A DNA stretch of 64,000 nucleotides from Palsa-504 sp963847965 (GCA_963847965.1 CAWKCG010000026.1:124001-188000); one strand, 5' to 3'; positions 26,969 to 35,335 are shown, numbered from the stretch's first letter. Translations and numbers: made by a program. Notes: generated by a model from the sequence alone, not told the origin.

Positions 26969-28291
26969 TCATGCCGCACGGACCTTGTACTGGGACAGGT
27001 GGGCCAGGAGGGACTGGTTGGCTTCCCAGCCGTCGGGGAACTTGACCGGGACGTTCAGGTGGACGGGCTCGGTGGAGGGGTGGGCGTCGAGCAGCTCGGG
27101 GATGCCGGCCCGGGCCACGACGATGCAGGCGTGGCGGTGCCTTGTGGTGAGCACGCACAGGCGCCCGGCCTCCAGGTGGAACGCGGTGGCGTCGCGGCGG
27201 CCGGACAGCGGGTGCAGCACGACGACGATGTCGAACTCCCGGCCCTGCAGCCGGTTCGCGGTGTCGACCGTGACGCCGGGCAGGCCGCCGTCCCGCAGGA
27301 CCGCGCGGATCGCCTGGGCCTGGTCCCGGTGGGCGGTCCCCACCGCGACCCGGGTGCCGGTGACCGGGACGTGCGCCACCGCTCGTTCGGGAGAATGAGC
27401 AACGGCACCGCGCTGCACGATGCGCGCGGCCAGGGCGGCGCAGGCGGCGACCGCCTCGGCGTCGGTGCGGACGGTGTGCCTGGCCGGGAGCTCGTAGAGT
27501 GCCCAGCCGGAAGAGGAGGCGGTCTCCAGGGTCACGTCGAGGGCATTTCTGCCGAACGGGCTGGTGCTGAACGCCACCCGGCGCTCCCCCGGCCCGGTGG
27601 CGGAGCGAAAGCCGGTGAACGGGTAGAACGCCTCGGACACCACCGGGGCGGCCGACGCGGGCAGCCGCCAGGAAACCGGCAGCGTGTACACCGGCATGTC
27701 CGGGTTGTGACGCAGCAGGACGGCGACCGCGCTCTGCATCGGGTCCCAGGACAGGCCCGCCCAGCGCTCCGTCTGCACCGCGGAGAACGGGTCGAGCTGG
27801 CCGGGGTCGCCGACGAACAGGGCACGATCGAACAGGCCGGCGACGCGCAGCAGCAGGTCCGAACGCATCTGGTAGGCCTCGTCCACGATCGCCCACGGCC
27901 AGGCCGGGGCACCGCGGACCGTGGCCCACTTGTGCGCCGTGCTGAGCACGACCGGGCAGCCGACCAGGTCGGCCAGCCTCGTGGACAGCGTGACGTCCTG
28001 GTGCCTGACCACGCGCTGCGCGGGGGTGTACTCGATCCCGGCCAGGCGGCCGATCGCCAGCCGCGGCCGTTCGGCGGCCAGCCGGTCGGTGAGGTCGTCG
28101 ACCTGCTCGTTGGTCTGCGCGACGACCATGACTGGCTCGCCGGCGTCGGCGAGCCTGGCGGCGGCGCGCACGACGAGCGTCGACTTGCCGGCCCCTGGCG
28201 GGGAGTCCACGACCAGCCCGCGCCGGGCACCGGCCAGGCCGCCCAGGATGGTCGCCGTGGCCTGCTCGGCGAGTTCGGCGGCGCTGGTCAC
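26969..28291 (-). CDS. SF1 (UPF1/Dna2-like) helicase, last gene of a four-gene operon
   Basis: 440 residues from GTG 28291, which overlaps the upstream stop (GTGA). Motif I is DSPPGAGKST (about 29-38), motif II IVDEAYQM (about 135-142, DEAY in place of DEAx), motif III FVGDPGQLDPF (about 159-169), motif V TANRLQGREFDIVVV and motif VI VLTTRHRHACIVVAR. This is an SF1 helicase of the UPF1/Dna2 (AAA_12) type without extra domains. Cotranscription with a RecB-like nuclease suggests the two act together on DNA ends, like a Dna2 split in two proteins. Longer open-frame extension at the N-terminus is not supported. Confidence 0.88.
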   Translation of the reverse strand: MTSAAELAEQATATILGGLAGARRGLVVDSPPGAGKSTLVVRAAARLADAGEPVMVVAQTNEQVDDLTDRLAAERPRLAIGRLAGIEYTPAQRVVRHQDVTLSTRLADLVGCPVVLSTAHKWATVRGAPAWPWAIVDEAYQMRSDLLLRVAGLFDRALFVGDPGQLDPFSAVQTERWAGLSWDPMQSAVAVLLRHNPDMPVYTLPVSWRLPASAAPVVSEAFYPFTGFRSATGPGERRVAFSTSPFGRNALDVTLETASSSGWALYELPARHTVRTDAEAVAACAALAARIVQRGAVAHSPERAVAHVPVTGTRVAVGTAHRDQAQAIRAVLRDGGLPGVTVDTANRLQGREFDIVVVLHPLSGRRDATAFHLEAGRLCVLTTRHRHACIVVARAGIPELLDAHPSTEPVHLNVPVKFPDGWEANQSLLAHLSQYKVRAA

Positions 28292-29784
28292 GACCAGTCC
28301 TCTCGGGCGTCTTCGTCGGCCGGGACGTACCGCGGCGGAGGGCCGCCGTGCGTCCACGGGGTGTCCTCGGACGCGGGGAACGCCGGGGGCGGCTGGTAGC
28401 CGTCGCCGAACGCGGCGTAGCACACCGGCTCGCCGACGGCCGCGACGCTGCCGGGCTCGGGCGTCAGCGCGCGGCCCATGCCGCCCTGCAGCTCCAGGAG
28501 GACCCGGGTGCGGCCATTGGCCTCGGTGACGGCTATCACGCGGGCCTTCTGGCTCGGGCGGGCGGGTGAGGTGAGCGTGGCACCGGGCTCGGCGAGCACC
28601 GCGTCGCCGGTCTCGACGGTGACGCGGGGGCGCAGAACGCGCCTTCGGCCGGTGGCGTCGACGCGATCCGGCTCGGCGGCGGCCACCCGGCCGGCGAACG
28701 CCTCGCCGGTCATCCGGTATTCGGCCATGACCAGCGGGTCGTCGAACGCGCGCTGAGCCGCGACCATCTCCTGCACGCGTTCGGTGTTGGCCAGGCGGCC
28801 GGCGGCGGAGACCGCCCCGTCGCGCCGCGGCTGCGGCGGCCCGCCCTCCCTGATGTGCCCGGCGTGCCAGGTGAAGGCGTCCTTGTCGGCGTCCCACCGC
28901 CTGCGGACGTGCGCTGCCTCGGGGAGCCCGCGTAGCAGTTCCGCCGCCCGCCACATGAGGGTCCAGGTGGGCGTCAGCTGGGTGGCCAGCGCGTCGGTGA
29001 GGGCGGCTTCCGCGCGCTGGTAGGCCCGCCCGCCGCCGGTGAGCCTGGCCGTCCGGACGGCGAGAATCCGCTGGTCGAGGACCTCGTTGTCGAACGTGGG
29101 GTCGGTGGCGGGGCCGGCCGGCGGGCAGAGCAGCGGATCCTCGGCCAGGGCGGCCGCCTGCGCGCCGCTCATGCCGGGCGGCGGGTCGATCCAGCCGAGC
29201 AGCACCGCGAGGTTGCGGTCTTCGGCCGGGCTCTGCCCGGTGGCCCAGTGCGCCGACAGCGCATCGGTCGCGGCCAGCATGAGCGAGGAGGCGGGGCTTT
29301 CCGTCCGATCGGCGAAGAAGGTCAGCCAGCGGCCGAGGACGGGCACGGACTCCGCGACGGCGTACGGCCCCTCGGCCCGGCGGAAGCGGGTAGAGCGGCC
29401 GAGCAGGCGGGTGAAGGCGATCCCGGCCGGGTTGGGGACCAGGAGCTGCGGCGCGTCGGCGTAGCGAAGGCCAGGGTCGCGGCCGCCGGTCGGCTCCTGA
29501 TCGGCGCAGTAGCTTGCTGTGTAGCGCAGGACCACGGCCGCGAGGTCGGCGGCGAAGGCGAAGCGCAGGTCGCGGTCACGCGGCTCGGGGACGACGAGCA
29601 GGTTCGGTGCCGCGGGGTCGTCGCCGACCAGCGCGGCGAGGGGGGCGTTGGCCTCGCCGGCCAGGGCCAGCGGGATGAACACCAGCGGGCGCGGACTGAG
29701 GTGCACGTGGCGGACGGTGCAGGCCGGCTGCGCGGTCCCGCTGGCCGCGGCCATGGCGCGGGCCAGTGATGTTAACGTACTCAT
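28288..29784 (-). CDS. unknown protein, third gene of the nuclease-helicase operon
   Basis: 498 residues from ATG 29784, coupled to both neighbours by 4-base overlaps (ATGA upstream, GTGA downstream). I recognise no enzyme motif. The N-terminal half is mixed alpha/beta (LVFIPLALAGEANAPLAALV; RFAFAADLAAVVLRYT), the middle is helical and Trp-rich, and the C-terminal about 130 residues look beta-rich and basic (RRRVLRPRVTVETGDAVLAE, ARVIAVTEANGRTRVLLELQ), possibly a small OB/SH3-like nucleic-acid-binding module. It ends in a Pro-rich acidic tail. Invariant position between nuclease and helicase suggests a scaffold or target-recognition subunit. Confidence 0.75.
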   Translation of the reverse strand: MSTLTSLARAMAAASGTAQPACTVRHVHLSPRPLVFIPLALAGEANAPLAALVGDDPAAPNLLVVPEPRDRDLRFAFAADLAAVVLRYTASYCADQEPTGGRDPGLRYADAPQLLVPNPAGIAFTRLLGRSTRFRRAEGPYAVAESVPVLGRWLTFFADRTESPASSLMLAATDALSAHWATGQSPAEDRNLAVLLGWIDPPPGMSGAQAAALAEDPLLCPPAGPATDPTFDNEVLDQRILAVRTARLTGGGRAYQRAEAALTDALATQLTPTWTLMWRAAELLRGLPEAAHVRRRWDADKDAFTWHAGHIREGGPPQPRRDGAVSAAGRLANTERVQEMVAAQRAFDDPLVMAEYRMTGEAFAGRVAAAEPDRVDATGRRRVLRPRVTVETGDAVLAEPGATLTSPARPSQKARVIAVTEANGRTRVLLELQGGMGRALTPEPGSVAAVGEPVCYAAFGDGYQPPPAFPASEDTPWTHGGPPPRYVPADEDAREDWS

Positions 29785-30914
29785 ACCGCCTCCCGCAGGG
29801 CTTCGGCGCGGAGCCGGGCCGCCTGGCGGAGCAGGGCCGCCGCCTCGGCGAGGTCGGTCCCCGGGGCGGGGCGGTCGATACGGCCGGCCAGCCGGAGGAC
29901 GGTCTGGACGTGCTCGACGCCGCCGAGTTCCTCGCGGGCGTCGCGACCGAGCGCCGCCGTGCAGCCCCGGGCTTCGTCCCGGCAGAAGAAGCACATCTCG
30001 CAGGTGCTCAGGCACTCCGGCGCGTACCTGGCCTCGACCTGGCGGATCGCGGCGGCCAGTTCGACGGGTCTGCGCCCGGGGACGCCGTTGCTGTCGGGGT
30101 CCAGGTCGAAGGTCAGGTCGGGCGGGAGCAGGTCGAGCAGGTCCGCGATCCTGGCCATCCGGGACAGCTGGCGGCGCAGGACGGTGAGCTGCTTGCGCAC
30201 GTCGAGCGTCGTGGCGACGGGGCGGTTGGAGAAGTTCTCCGGGCAGACCAGGATGGTCTCGTGGCTGACCGCCTCCGGAGGAACGTGCTGCTCGGCTAGG
30301 GCGTCGCGGAGGGCGAGGACGTAGACTGCGGACTGGATCGCGGCGGCCGCCACCTTGTCCCCGTCCGCCTGGCCGTCGATGACGGCGAAGGACTTGATCT
30401 CGATGACGTGGAACCTGCCGTGCAGCTGGAACGCGATCAGGTCCGGCTCCAGGAAGGCGTGCCGACCGCCGACCTCCAGGCGGAGCAGCGGGTGGTCGAA
30501 CATCGTCCCCGCCTCGTCTTGCGACGCAGCCGCCCGGGCTAGCAGCGTCCTCGTCCTGGCGTGCCGCAGGTCCAGGCTCGCATTTCCGCCGACCTCACCG
30601 AGATCGTCGTAGTGCGCCTCGGGGATCGGCAGGTTCAGGTGGGTGCGGAGCAGGGTAAGCAGCTGCGCCGCCCCATCGGCCTTCACCTGGGCCTCGAACG
30701 CGTTCCCCCTGGCCAGCGCGAACCTGGACTGGCCGAACGGCGCGGAGAACCCGGCGTACGCGGCGAGCCGCTGCTTGTCCGCCCCGGCCGCGTCCAGGAT
30801 GGCGCGCCGCGCGCAGCCCGGGTTGCTGGCCAGCGCGGCGATCGTGCGTGCGTTGTGGCTGTGCGGCAGGGACCGGCCGCGGAGGCGGGCCAGCCGGGCT
30901 TCGACGGCGGTCAA
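29781..30914 (-). CDS. RecB/Cas4-like PD-(D/E)XK nuclease with Cys cluster
   Basis: 377 residues from TTG 30914 (TTGA overlap with the upstream stop). The nuclease core is FLEPDLIAFQLHGRFHVIEIKSF: Asp158 and Glu172-x-Lys174, followed by Gln194-x3-Tyr198 (QSAVY), the QxxxY motif of RecB-type exonucleases. Cysteines at 34 and at 301, 305, 308, 311, 318 (CLSTCEMCFFCRDEARGC) match the N- plus C-terminal arrangement that holds a 4Fe-4S cluster in Cas4, AddB and Dna2. It probably degrades single-stranded DNA ends in concert with the operon helicase. It is not part of the CRISPR cas set, which has its own Cas4. Confidence 0.85.
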   Translation of the reverse strand: MTAVEARLARLRGRSLPHSHNARTIAALASNPGCARRAILDAAGADKQRLAAYAGFSAPFGQSRFALARGNAFEAQVKADGAAQLLTLLRTHLNLPIPEAHYDDLGEVGGNASLDLRHARTRTLLARAAASQDEAGTMFDHPLLRLEVGGRHAFLEPDLIAFQLHGRFHVIEIKSFAVIDGQADGDKVAAAAIQSAVYVLALRDALAEQHVPPEAVSHETILVCPENFSNRPVATTLDVRKQLTVLRRQLSRMARIADLLDLLPPDLTFDLDPDSNGVPGRRPVELAAAIRQVEARYAPECLSTCEMCFFCRDEARGCTAALGRDAREELGGVEHVQTVLRLAGRIDRPAPGTDLAEAAALLRQAARLRAEALREAV

Positions 30915-31768
30915 CTTCCTCTCCTTCGGTCTATCTGTGGCGCTAGCTGGATGCGGGTGCCGAACAGTTGCTGCGCGTCATCGAGCTGCGCGCGTGCGCG
31001 CTGTGCGGCAGTCTGCCTCACGTGCTGGTCGGCGGCCTGGTGGACGTCGAGTTCGGCGGCGGCGGCCTGCCTGACAGTGTGCGGGTCCAGCTGGACCGCG
31101 GCCGCCGCGACCCCCGGGATGCTGGCCGCGAACCGCCACAGCAGCCTGCGGGTGGCGGGAACCGGGCCGGGAAGCCGCTCGATGGCTTCGGCGACCCTGA
31201 TCGCCGCCGTCAGGAAGTCGACGCGCGGGGACAGCGATCCGATGACACGGCGTTCCATCGGCCAGGTAGATATGGCCAGCAGGCCACGGGCAGGCGCCAG
31301 CAGGTCGGCGGTCAGCGCGGCGCAGATGTAATACGGCCGGGCGAACGGCGCGGAACGGAACGAGCGTTCCTCGTCTCGCTTGAGGCTAGTCAGCCGGGCC
31401 GTGGCGAACGTGCCAGCGAAGAACGCCTCGTGCACCGTGGCGATCAGCCTGGGCGCGGCCGGGACGGTGAGCAGGCTCAGCGCCTGGTGCACCTGCTCGC
31501 GCAGCGGCAGCAGCGGCGCTGGCTCGCGGGCGTCGCTCAGGCCTGGGCCGGGCTCGGTGGCCGACTGGGCTGAACCGGACGAGGTGGCCTGCGCCGGACC
31601 TGCCTCAAGCTCGGCCTGGGCGAGCGCGTCTTCCCAATCCTGCTCGGCTCGGCGCAGGTCGTGGCGCAGTGCAGCGGCGCGCTCCCGGTCGCCAACCAGA
31701 ACCGCCTCACGCACCGCTGTCCGCAACCTGCCGATGCGCCGCTCCAGCGACTCCACGTACTCGGTCAC
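30911..31768 (-). CDS. unknown coiled-coil protein, first gene of the nuclease-helicase operon
   Basis: 285 residues from GTG 31768, only 7 bases after a -10-like hexamer, so the mRNA is probably leaderless. The N-terminal about 55 residues are a charged coiled coil (ESLERRIGRLRTAVREAVLV, then RDLRRAEQDWEDALAQAELE-like). A low-complexity linker leads to a conserved-looking globular core (APRLIATVHEAFFAGTFATA, LKRDEERSFRSAPFARPYY, STWPMERRVIGSLSPRVDFL), and the C-terminus is again helical and Gln/Ala-rich. No known motif. It could be a sensor or DNA-binding subunit of the system; this is inference. Confidence 0.75.
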   Translation of the reverse strand: MTEYVESLERRIGRLRTAVREAVLVGDRERAAALRHDLRRAEQDWEDALAQAELEAGPAQATSSGSAQSATEPGPGLSDAREPAPLLPLREQVHQALSLLTVPAAPRLIATVHEAFFAGTFATARLTSLKRDEERSFRSAPFARPYYICAALTADLLAPARGLLAISTWPMERRVIGSLSPRVDFLTAAIRVAEAIERLPGPVPATRRLLWRFAASIPGVAAAAVQLDPHTVRQAAAAELDVHQAADQHVRQTAAQRARAQLDDAQQLFGTRIQLAPQIDRRRGS

Positions 31769-31775
31769 GGGCGAG

Positions 31776-31812
31776 ACTGTAGCAGATTCCAGCTAATTCC
31801 AGCAAGTTCCAG
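31776..31812 (-). promoter_or_regulatory. triple 10-bp CTGGAA repeat and -10 box of the nuclease-helicase operon
   Basis: TTCCAG occurs at 31787, 31797 and 31807, exactly 10 bp apart (CTGGAA on the gene strand). TACAGT (complement of 31776-31781) follows 5 bases later and stands 7 bases before the GTG start. The layout closely copies that at 17542-17580 before cas4/cas1. Repeats overlap the -35 zone, so the bound protein could activate or block RNA polymerase. Confidence 0.7.
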
Positions 31813-31860
31813 TATTCTTTGCAGCAATGCGTGGCACCCTTGCAGGCGGGCATTGATGGT

Positions 31861-32065
31861 TCAGGACAGGTAGCGGTCAAACCAGGTCCAGATCTGCGAC
31901 CAGCCGTCCATGGCGGCTTCGGGGCGGTAGGCGGTGCGGTTCACCGAGAAGAACGCGTGGCCCGCGCCCGGGTAGGAGTGGAACTCGTAGGTCTTGCCCT
32001 GGTCCTTGAGCTCCTGCTCGAGCTCGGCCACCTGGTCAGGCGAGGGGTACTGGTCATCCGCGCCG
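31861..32065. repeat. right copy of the 205-bp island-flanking direct repeat
   Basis: Identical to 11205-11409 except at 31945, 31960, 32038 and 32062 (about 98 percent). Both copies are in the same orientation; recombination between them would remove 20.66 kb and leave one intact hydrolase gene. Confidence 0.92.
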
Positions 32066-32601
32066 AACAGGCCGAGCAGCGGGCAGGACAGGTCCTTGAT
32101 GAGGTGCTTGATGGGGCCGACCCTCAGCGGCATGCCCTCGGGCGGGGTGCCGACGACGAACGCGCCGTAGCAGTCGACGGCCGCGTCGAGCGGCAGGCTG
32201 CACGCGGCCAGGACCGACTGGCGGCCGCCTGAGCAGTACCCGATCACGCCGACCTTGCCGTTGGACGAGGACAGCCCGCGCAGGTAGGCCGCGGCGCCCG
32301 CCACGTCGCCGACCAGGCGGTCGTCGGGCACACCGCCCTTGGCGCGGGCGGCCGCGGCGGCGTCGTCCGGGCTGGCCCCCGGCGCGTCGCGGTCATACAG
32401 GTTCGGCATGACCGCGTTGTAGCCGTGGGCGGCGAACGTTCGCGCGATTTCCTTGGTCGGCTCGTCGTAGCCGGGCATGTGGTGGATCACCACCACGCCG
32501 CCGAGCGGTCCCTCTCGCATGGGCCTGGCCAGGTAAGCCTCGATCTCGTCACCGCCAGCACCGCGGATGGTGACGGTCTCGGCCAGCATCGCGTCGTACA
32601 T
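31861..32601 (-). CDS. dienelactone hydrolase family protein
   Basis: 246 residues from ATG 32601 (GGAGGG upstream). The catalytic triad is visible: Cys in VGVIGYCSGGRQSVLAACS, Asp in LFGADDQYPSP, and His in YPGAGHAFFS. The family hydrolyses dienelactone and other small esters or lactones. The last 205 bases (31861-32065) are duplicated at 11205-11409, with the duplication starting exactly at the stop codon. The complete gene lies at the right edge of the defence island, as if its 3' end were the insertion site. Confidence 0.93.
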   Translation of the reverse strand: MYDAMLAETVTIRGAGGDEIEAYLARPMREGPLGGVVVIHHMPGYDEPTKEIARTFAAHGYNAVMPNLYDRDAPGASPDDAAAAARAKGGVPDDRLVGDVAGAAAYLRGLSSSNGKVGVIGYCSGGRQSVLAACSLPLDAAVDCYGAFVVGTPPEGMPLRVGPIKHLIKDLSCPLLGLFGADDQYPSPDQVAELEQELKDQGKTYEFHSYPGAGHAFFSVNRTAYRPEAAMDGWSQIWTWFDRYLS

Positions 32602-32711
32602 CGAGTTCCCTCCGAGTCCTTTGGGCGCTCAGATCCTACAGCCGGGCGGTGGGGGGCGCGGGGGCGGCGGGGCCGGCGGGCAGGAGCCCGGCGGGTCAGG
32701 AGCCCGGCGGG

Positions 32712-33155
32712 TCAGCGGGGCAGGCGGACCAGGGTCAGGAAGAAGTCGTCGATCTGCCTGATCGCGTCGATGAAATGCTCGAAGTCGACCGGCTTGGTCA
32801 CGAACGCGTTGGCGTGCAGCGCGTAGCTGCGCAGGATGTCCTCCTCGGCCCGCGAGGTGGTCAGCATGACCACCGGGATGACGAGCAGGTCCGGGTCCTG
32901 CTTCACCTCGGCGAGCACCTCCAGGCCGCTGCGGCGCGGCAGGTTGACGTCGAGCAGGATCAGCCCAGGACGCGGCATGCCCGCGTAGGGGCCGACCTGT
33001 CGGAGGAACTGCATGGCCGCCTCGCCGTCGGTCACGACGTTCAGCTGGTTACGGATCTTGTAGTACTCGAAGGCCTCCCTGATGATGAGCGCGTCCCCCT
33101 CGTCGTCCTCCACAAGGAGCACGTCAATCCCGTTCATGTCGTCGCGGTCAGCCAT
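32712..33155 (-). CDS. single-domain response regulator (Rcp1/CheY-like)
   Basis: 147 residues from ATG 33155. Receiver landmarks: acidic pair in VLLVEDDEGDALIIREAFEY, phospho-acceptor Asp in GLILLDVNLPRRSGLEVL, Thr in VVMLTTSRAEEDI and Lys in ANAFVTKPVDFEHF. No output domain, so it likely passes phosphate or acts by protein contact, as receivers paired with bacteriophytochrome-type kinases do. Overlaps the kinase gene by 8 bases. Confidence 0.93.
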   Translation of the reverse strand: MADRDDMNGIDVLLVEDDEGDALIIREAFEYYKIRNQLNVVTDGEAAMQFLRQVGPYAGMPRPGLILLDVNLPRRSGLEVLAEVKQDPDLLVIPVVMLTTSRAEEDILRSYALHANAFVTKPVDFEHFIDAIRQIDDFFLTLVRLPR

Positions 33156-34062
33156 AGGTGTCCTTACGCTCGGGAAGCATTGCCGTGGACGGTCCGGGGG
33201 CCAGCTCCTCCGCTGCGTCTTCGGCCGGCATGAGCAGGGTGAAGCAGAACCGGGTGCCCTCGTGCGCGGTCGTGTCGAGCCAGATCCGGCCGCCGAAGTT
33301 CTCGATGATCTTCCGGCACATGGCCAGGCCGATGCCGGTGCCCGCGTAGCTGCGGTCGTTGAGGCGCTGGAAGAGCACGAAGATGCGCTCCGCGTACTGC
33401 GGGTCGATTCCCAGGCCGTAGTCGGTGAACGAGAACAGCCAGAACGGCTCCTGCCGGCGGGCCGTGACGACGATGCGCGGCGGCCCCTCGCCCGCGAACT
33501 TCAGCGCGTTGCTGAGCAGGTTCTGGAACACCGCGGTGAGCAGCGACATCTCCGCCAGGACCAGCGGCAGGTGCCCGGCCTCGATCGTCGCGCCCGACTT
33601 TTCCAGCTCATCCGCCAGGTTGGCCCGGGCCTGGGTCAGCGCGCTGTCGCTGGAGACCAGCAAGGGCTCGGGCGCGGCCTGCCCGACCCGGCTGAACGCG
33701 AGCAGGTCGTTGATCAGCGCCTGCATGCGCCGCGCGCCGTCGACGGCGAAGTCGATGTACTGATTGGCCCTGGCGTCGAGTTGCCCCGCGTACCGGCGCT
33801 GCAGCAGCTGGCAGAAGCTGGCCACCTTCCTGAGCGGCTCCTGGAGGTCGTGCGAGGCGAGGTAGGCGAACTGCTCGAGCTCGTAGTTCGACCGCCGCAG
33901 GTCCTCGGCGCTGGCCTGCAGCTTGTTCTGCTCATCCCGCACCACGAGCAGGTCCTGCTTGATCTGCCGGCGCAGGTGGCGCAGCCGCGCGGCGAGCACT
34001 ACCGCGACGACCAGCAGGACGCCCGCCAGGCCGCCAAGCACCGGGGTAAGGATGCCGCTCAT
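33148..34062 (-). CDS. membrane-anchored histidine kinase
   Basis: 304 residues from ATG 34062, coupled to the phosphatase gene by ATGA. One N-terminal membrane helix (about 6-26), a coiled coil, then the H-box ASHDLQEPLRKVASFCQLLQ with the phospho-His, and an ATPase domain with N-box FQNLLSNALKF, SFTDYGLGIDPQYAERIFVL (G1) and GTGIGLAMCRKIIENFGG (G2). No sensor domain beyond the membrane anchor. It should phosphorylate the adjacent response regulator and possibly the REC domain of the phosphatase. Confidence 0.93.
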   Translation of the reverse strand: MSGILTPVLGGLAGVLLVVAVVLAARLRHLRRQIKQDLLVVRDEQNKLQASAEDLRRSNYELEQFAYLASHDLQEPLRKVASFCQLLQRRYAGQLDARANQYIDFAVDGARRMQALINDLLAFSRVGQAAPEPLLVSSDSALTQARANLADELEKSGATIEAGHLPLVLAEMSLLTAVFQNLLSNALKFAGEGPPRIVVTARRQEPFWLFSFTDYGLGIDPQYAERIFVLFQRLNDRSYAGTGIGLAMCRKIIENFGGRIWLDTTAHEGTRFCFTLLMPAEDAAEELAPGPSTAMLPERKDTYG

Positions 34063-35246
34063 GGCTCACCCGGGGGCGCGCAGCCGAGCACGAGGATGGC
34101 CAGGTCATCGTCCAGGTCTCCCCCGTTCAGCTCACGCACCTGGTCGACCAGCCGGTCAAGCAGCTGATCGTCGTTCAGGGGGCCTGCGGGCGGATCGGCC
34201 GGGTCCAGGGCCTTGGCGATCAGGTCGATCAGCCCCTCGCTGCCGAGCCGCTCGGACTCGTGGCCGGTCCGGCCCTCGATCAGCCCGTCGGTGTACAGCA
34301 GGACGGACCAGCTGTCGCCCAGCTTGAATTGGGTGCCCGGCCAGTCCTCTGCCCCGCCGCCGAGGCCGGGCGGCGGGCACGGCGGCGCCTCGAGCTCCTG
34401 GATCCCGGTGCGCGCCACCAGCAGCGGCGGCAGGTGGCCGGCCAGACGGACCCACCCGGAACCGCGGCCCGGCTCCACCGACAGCATGCACAGCGTGGCG
34501 AACATCGTGTCGTCCTGCCGCTCGTGCTCGAGCACCTGCTGGATGATGGACAGGATCTCCCCGGCCGGCAGGCCCGCGAGGACCAGCGCCCGCCAGGCCA
34601 CGCGCAGGCAGACGCCGAGCGCCGCCTCGGCCGGGCCGTGCCCGCAGACGTCGCCGATCAGCGCGTGCACCCAGCCGTCCGCGGCCTCCACCACGTCGTA
34701 GAAGTCGCCGCCGAGCACCCGCTGCTGGCCGCCGGGCAGGCAGCGCGCCGATACCGTCAGCCGAGGATCGCTCAGCAGGGGCGAGGGCAGCAGGCCGCGC
34801 TCGAGCCTGGTGTTCTCCTCGGCGTGGATCCGCGCCGCCGTGAGCTGCCGCTGGGCCTCCTCCGCGTGCCGGCGCTCGATCGCGTACCGGATAACCCGGT
34901 GCAGCATGTCCCCGGCAACTTCGCCCTTGACCAGGTAGTCCTGCGCTCCCGCCCGGACCGCCTGCCGGCCGAGGTGCTCGTCGGCGATCCCGGTGAGCAC
35001 GACGATGGCCGCCTCGGGCGCGCGGGCGAGCAGCCGGCCAAGGCCATAAAGCCCCTCCGAGTCAGGCAGGCCGAGATCCAGGAGCACGCAGGCCGCGCCG
35101 TCCACCAGGAGCTCGGCTTCGGCGAGCGACCTGGCGCGCTGCAGGGCGACGGCGGCGCCGGCCTCGTCCAGCAGCTCGGTGGCCAGCAGGGCATCGCCGT
35201 CGTCGTCTTCGACGAGCAGGACCCGCACCCGTTCGTAGCCCGTCAT
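34059..35246 (-). CDS. response regulator with SpoIIE/RsbU-type PP2C phosphatase output
   Basis: 395 residues from ATG 35246 (ATG 35273 is possible but lacks a ribosome site). Residues 1-125 are a receiver: VRVLLVEDDDGDALLATELL, phospho-Asp in ACVLLDLGLPDSEGL, Lys in AQDYLVKGEVAGD. A coiled linker leads to a PP2C domain: VLGGDFYDVVEAADGWVHAL, IGDVCGHGPAEAALGVCLRV, and SVLLYTDGLIEGRTG with metal-binding Asp residues. Such proteins usually dephosphorylate anti-sigma antagonists, linking two-component input to a partner-switching pathway. First gene of the three-gene operon. Confidence 0.92.
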   Translation of the reverse strand: MTGYERVRVLLVEDDDGDALLATELLDEAGAAVALQRARSLAEAELLVDGAACVLLDLGLPDSEGLYGLGRLLARAPEAAIVVLTGIADEHLGRQAVRAGAQDYLVKGEVAGDMLHRVIRYAIERRHAEEAQRQLTAARIHAEENTRLERGLLPSPLLSDPRLTVSARCLPGGQQRVLGGDFYDVVEAADGWVHALIGDVCGHGPAEAALGVCLRVAWRALVLAGLPAGEILSIIQQVLEHERQDDTMFATLCMLSVEPGRGSGWVRLAGHLPPLLVARTGIQELEAPPCPPPGLGGGAEDWPGTQFKLGDSWSVLLYTDGLIEGRTGHESERLGSEGLIDLIAKALDPADPPAGPLNDDQLLDRLVDQVRELNGGDLDDDLAILVLGCAPPGEP

Positions 35247-35335
35247 GGATAGCCGCTCCGTCCAGCCCAGCATCGGATGCCATCGGAACCTACGCGAGGG
35301 TAACTACACTATGCGCGTCGGATACCCATAATTCG

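Noticed and set aside
25281..27929. 882-residue open frame on the minus strand
   Set aside because: Only its last 306 residues (the AbiEii-like toxin from ATG 26201) have homology; the rest is a GC-rich shadow of the antitoxin and helicase genes.
26969..28954. 661-residue helicase frame starting near 28954
   Set aside because: The extra N-terminal about 220 residues are a shadow of the upstream gene; the GTG at 28291 in a GTGA overlap is the supported start.
29781..30914. The Cys-rich nuclease as an extra CRISPR Cas4
   Set aside because: It is coupled to the helicase operon, lacks neighbouring adaptation genes, and the CRISPR locus already has Cas4 fused to Cas1. It is better treated as part of the separate operon.
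11410..31860. Integrase-mediated genomic island with its own integrase
   Set aside because: No integrase, recombinase or tRNA was found between the repeats. Only the direct-repeat evidence is kept, and the mechanism is left open.
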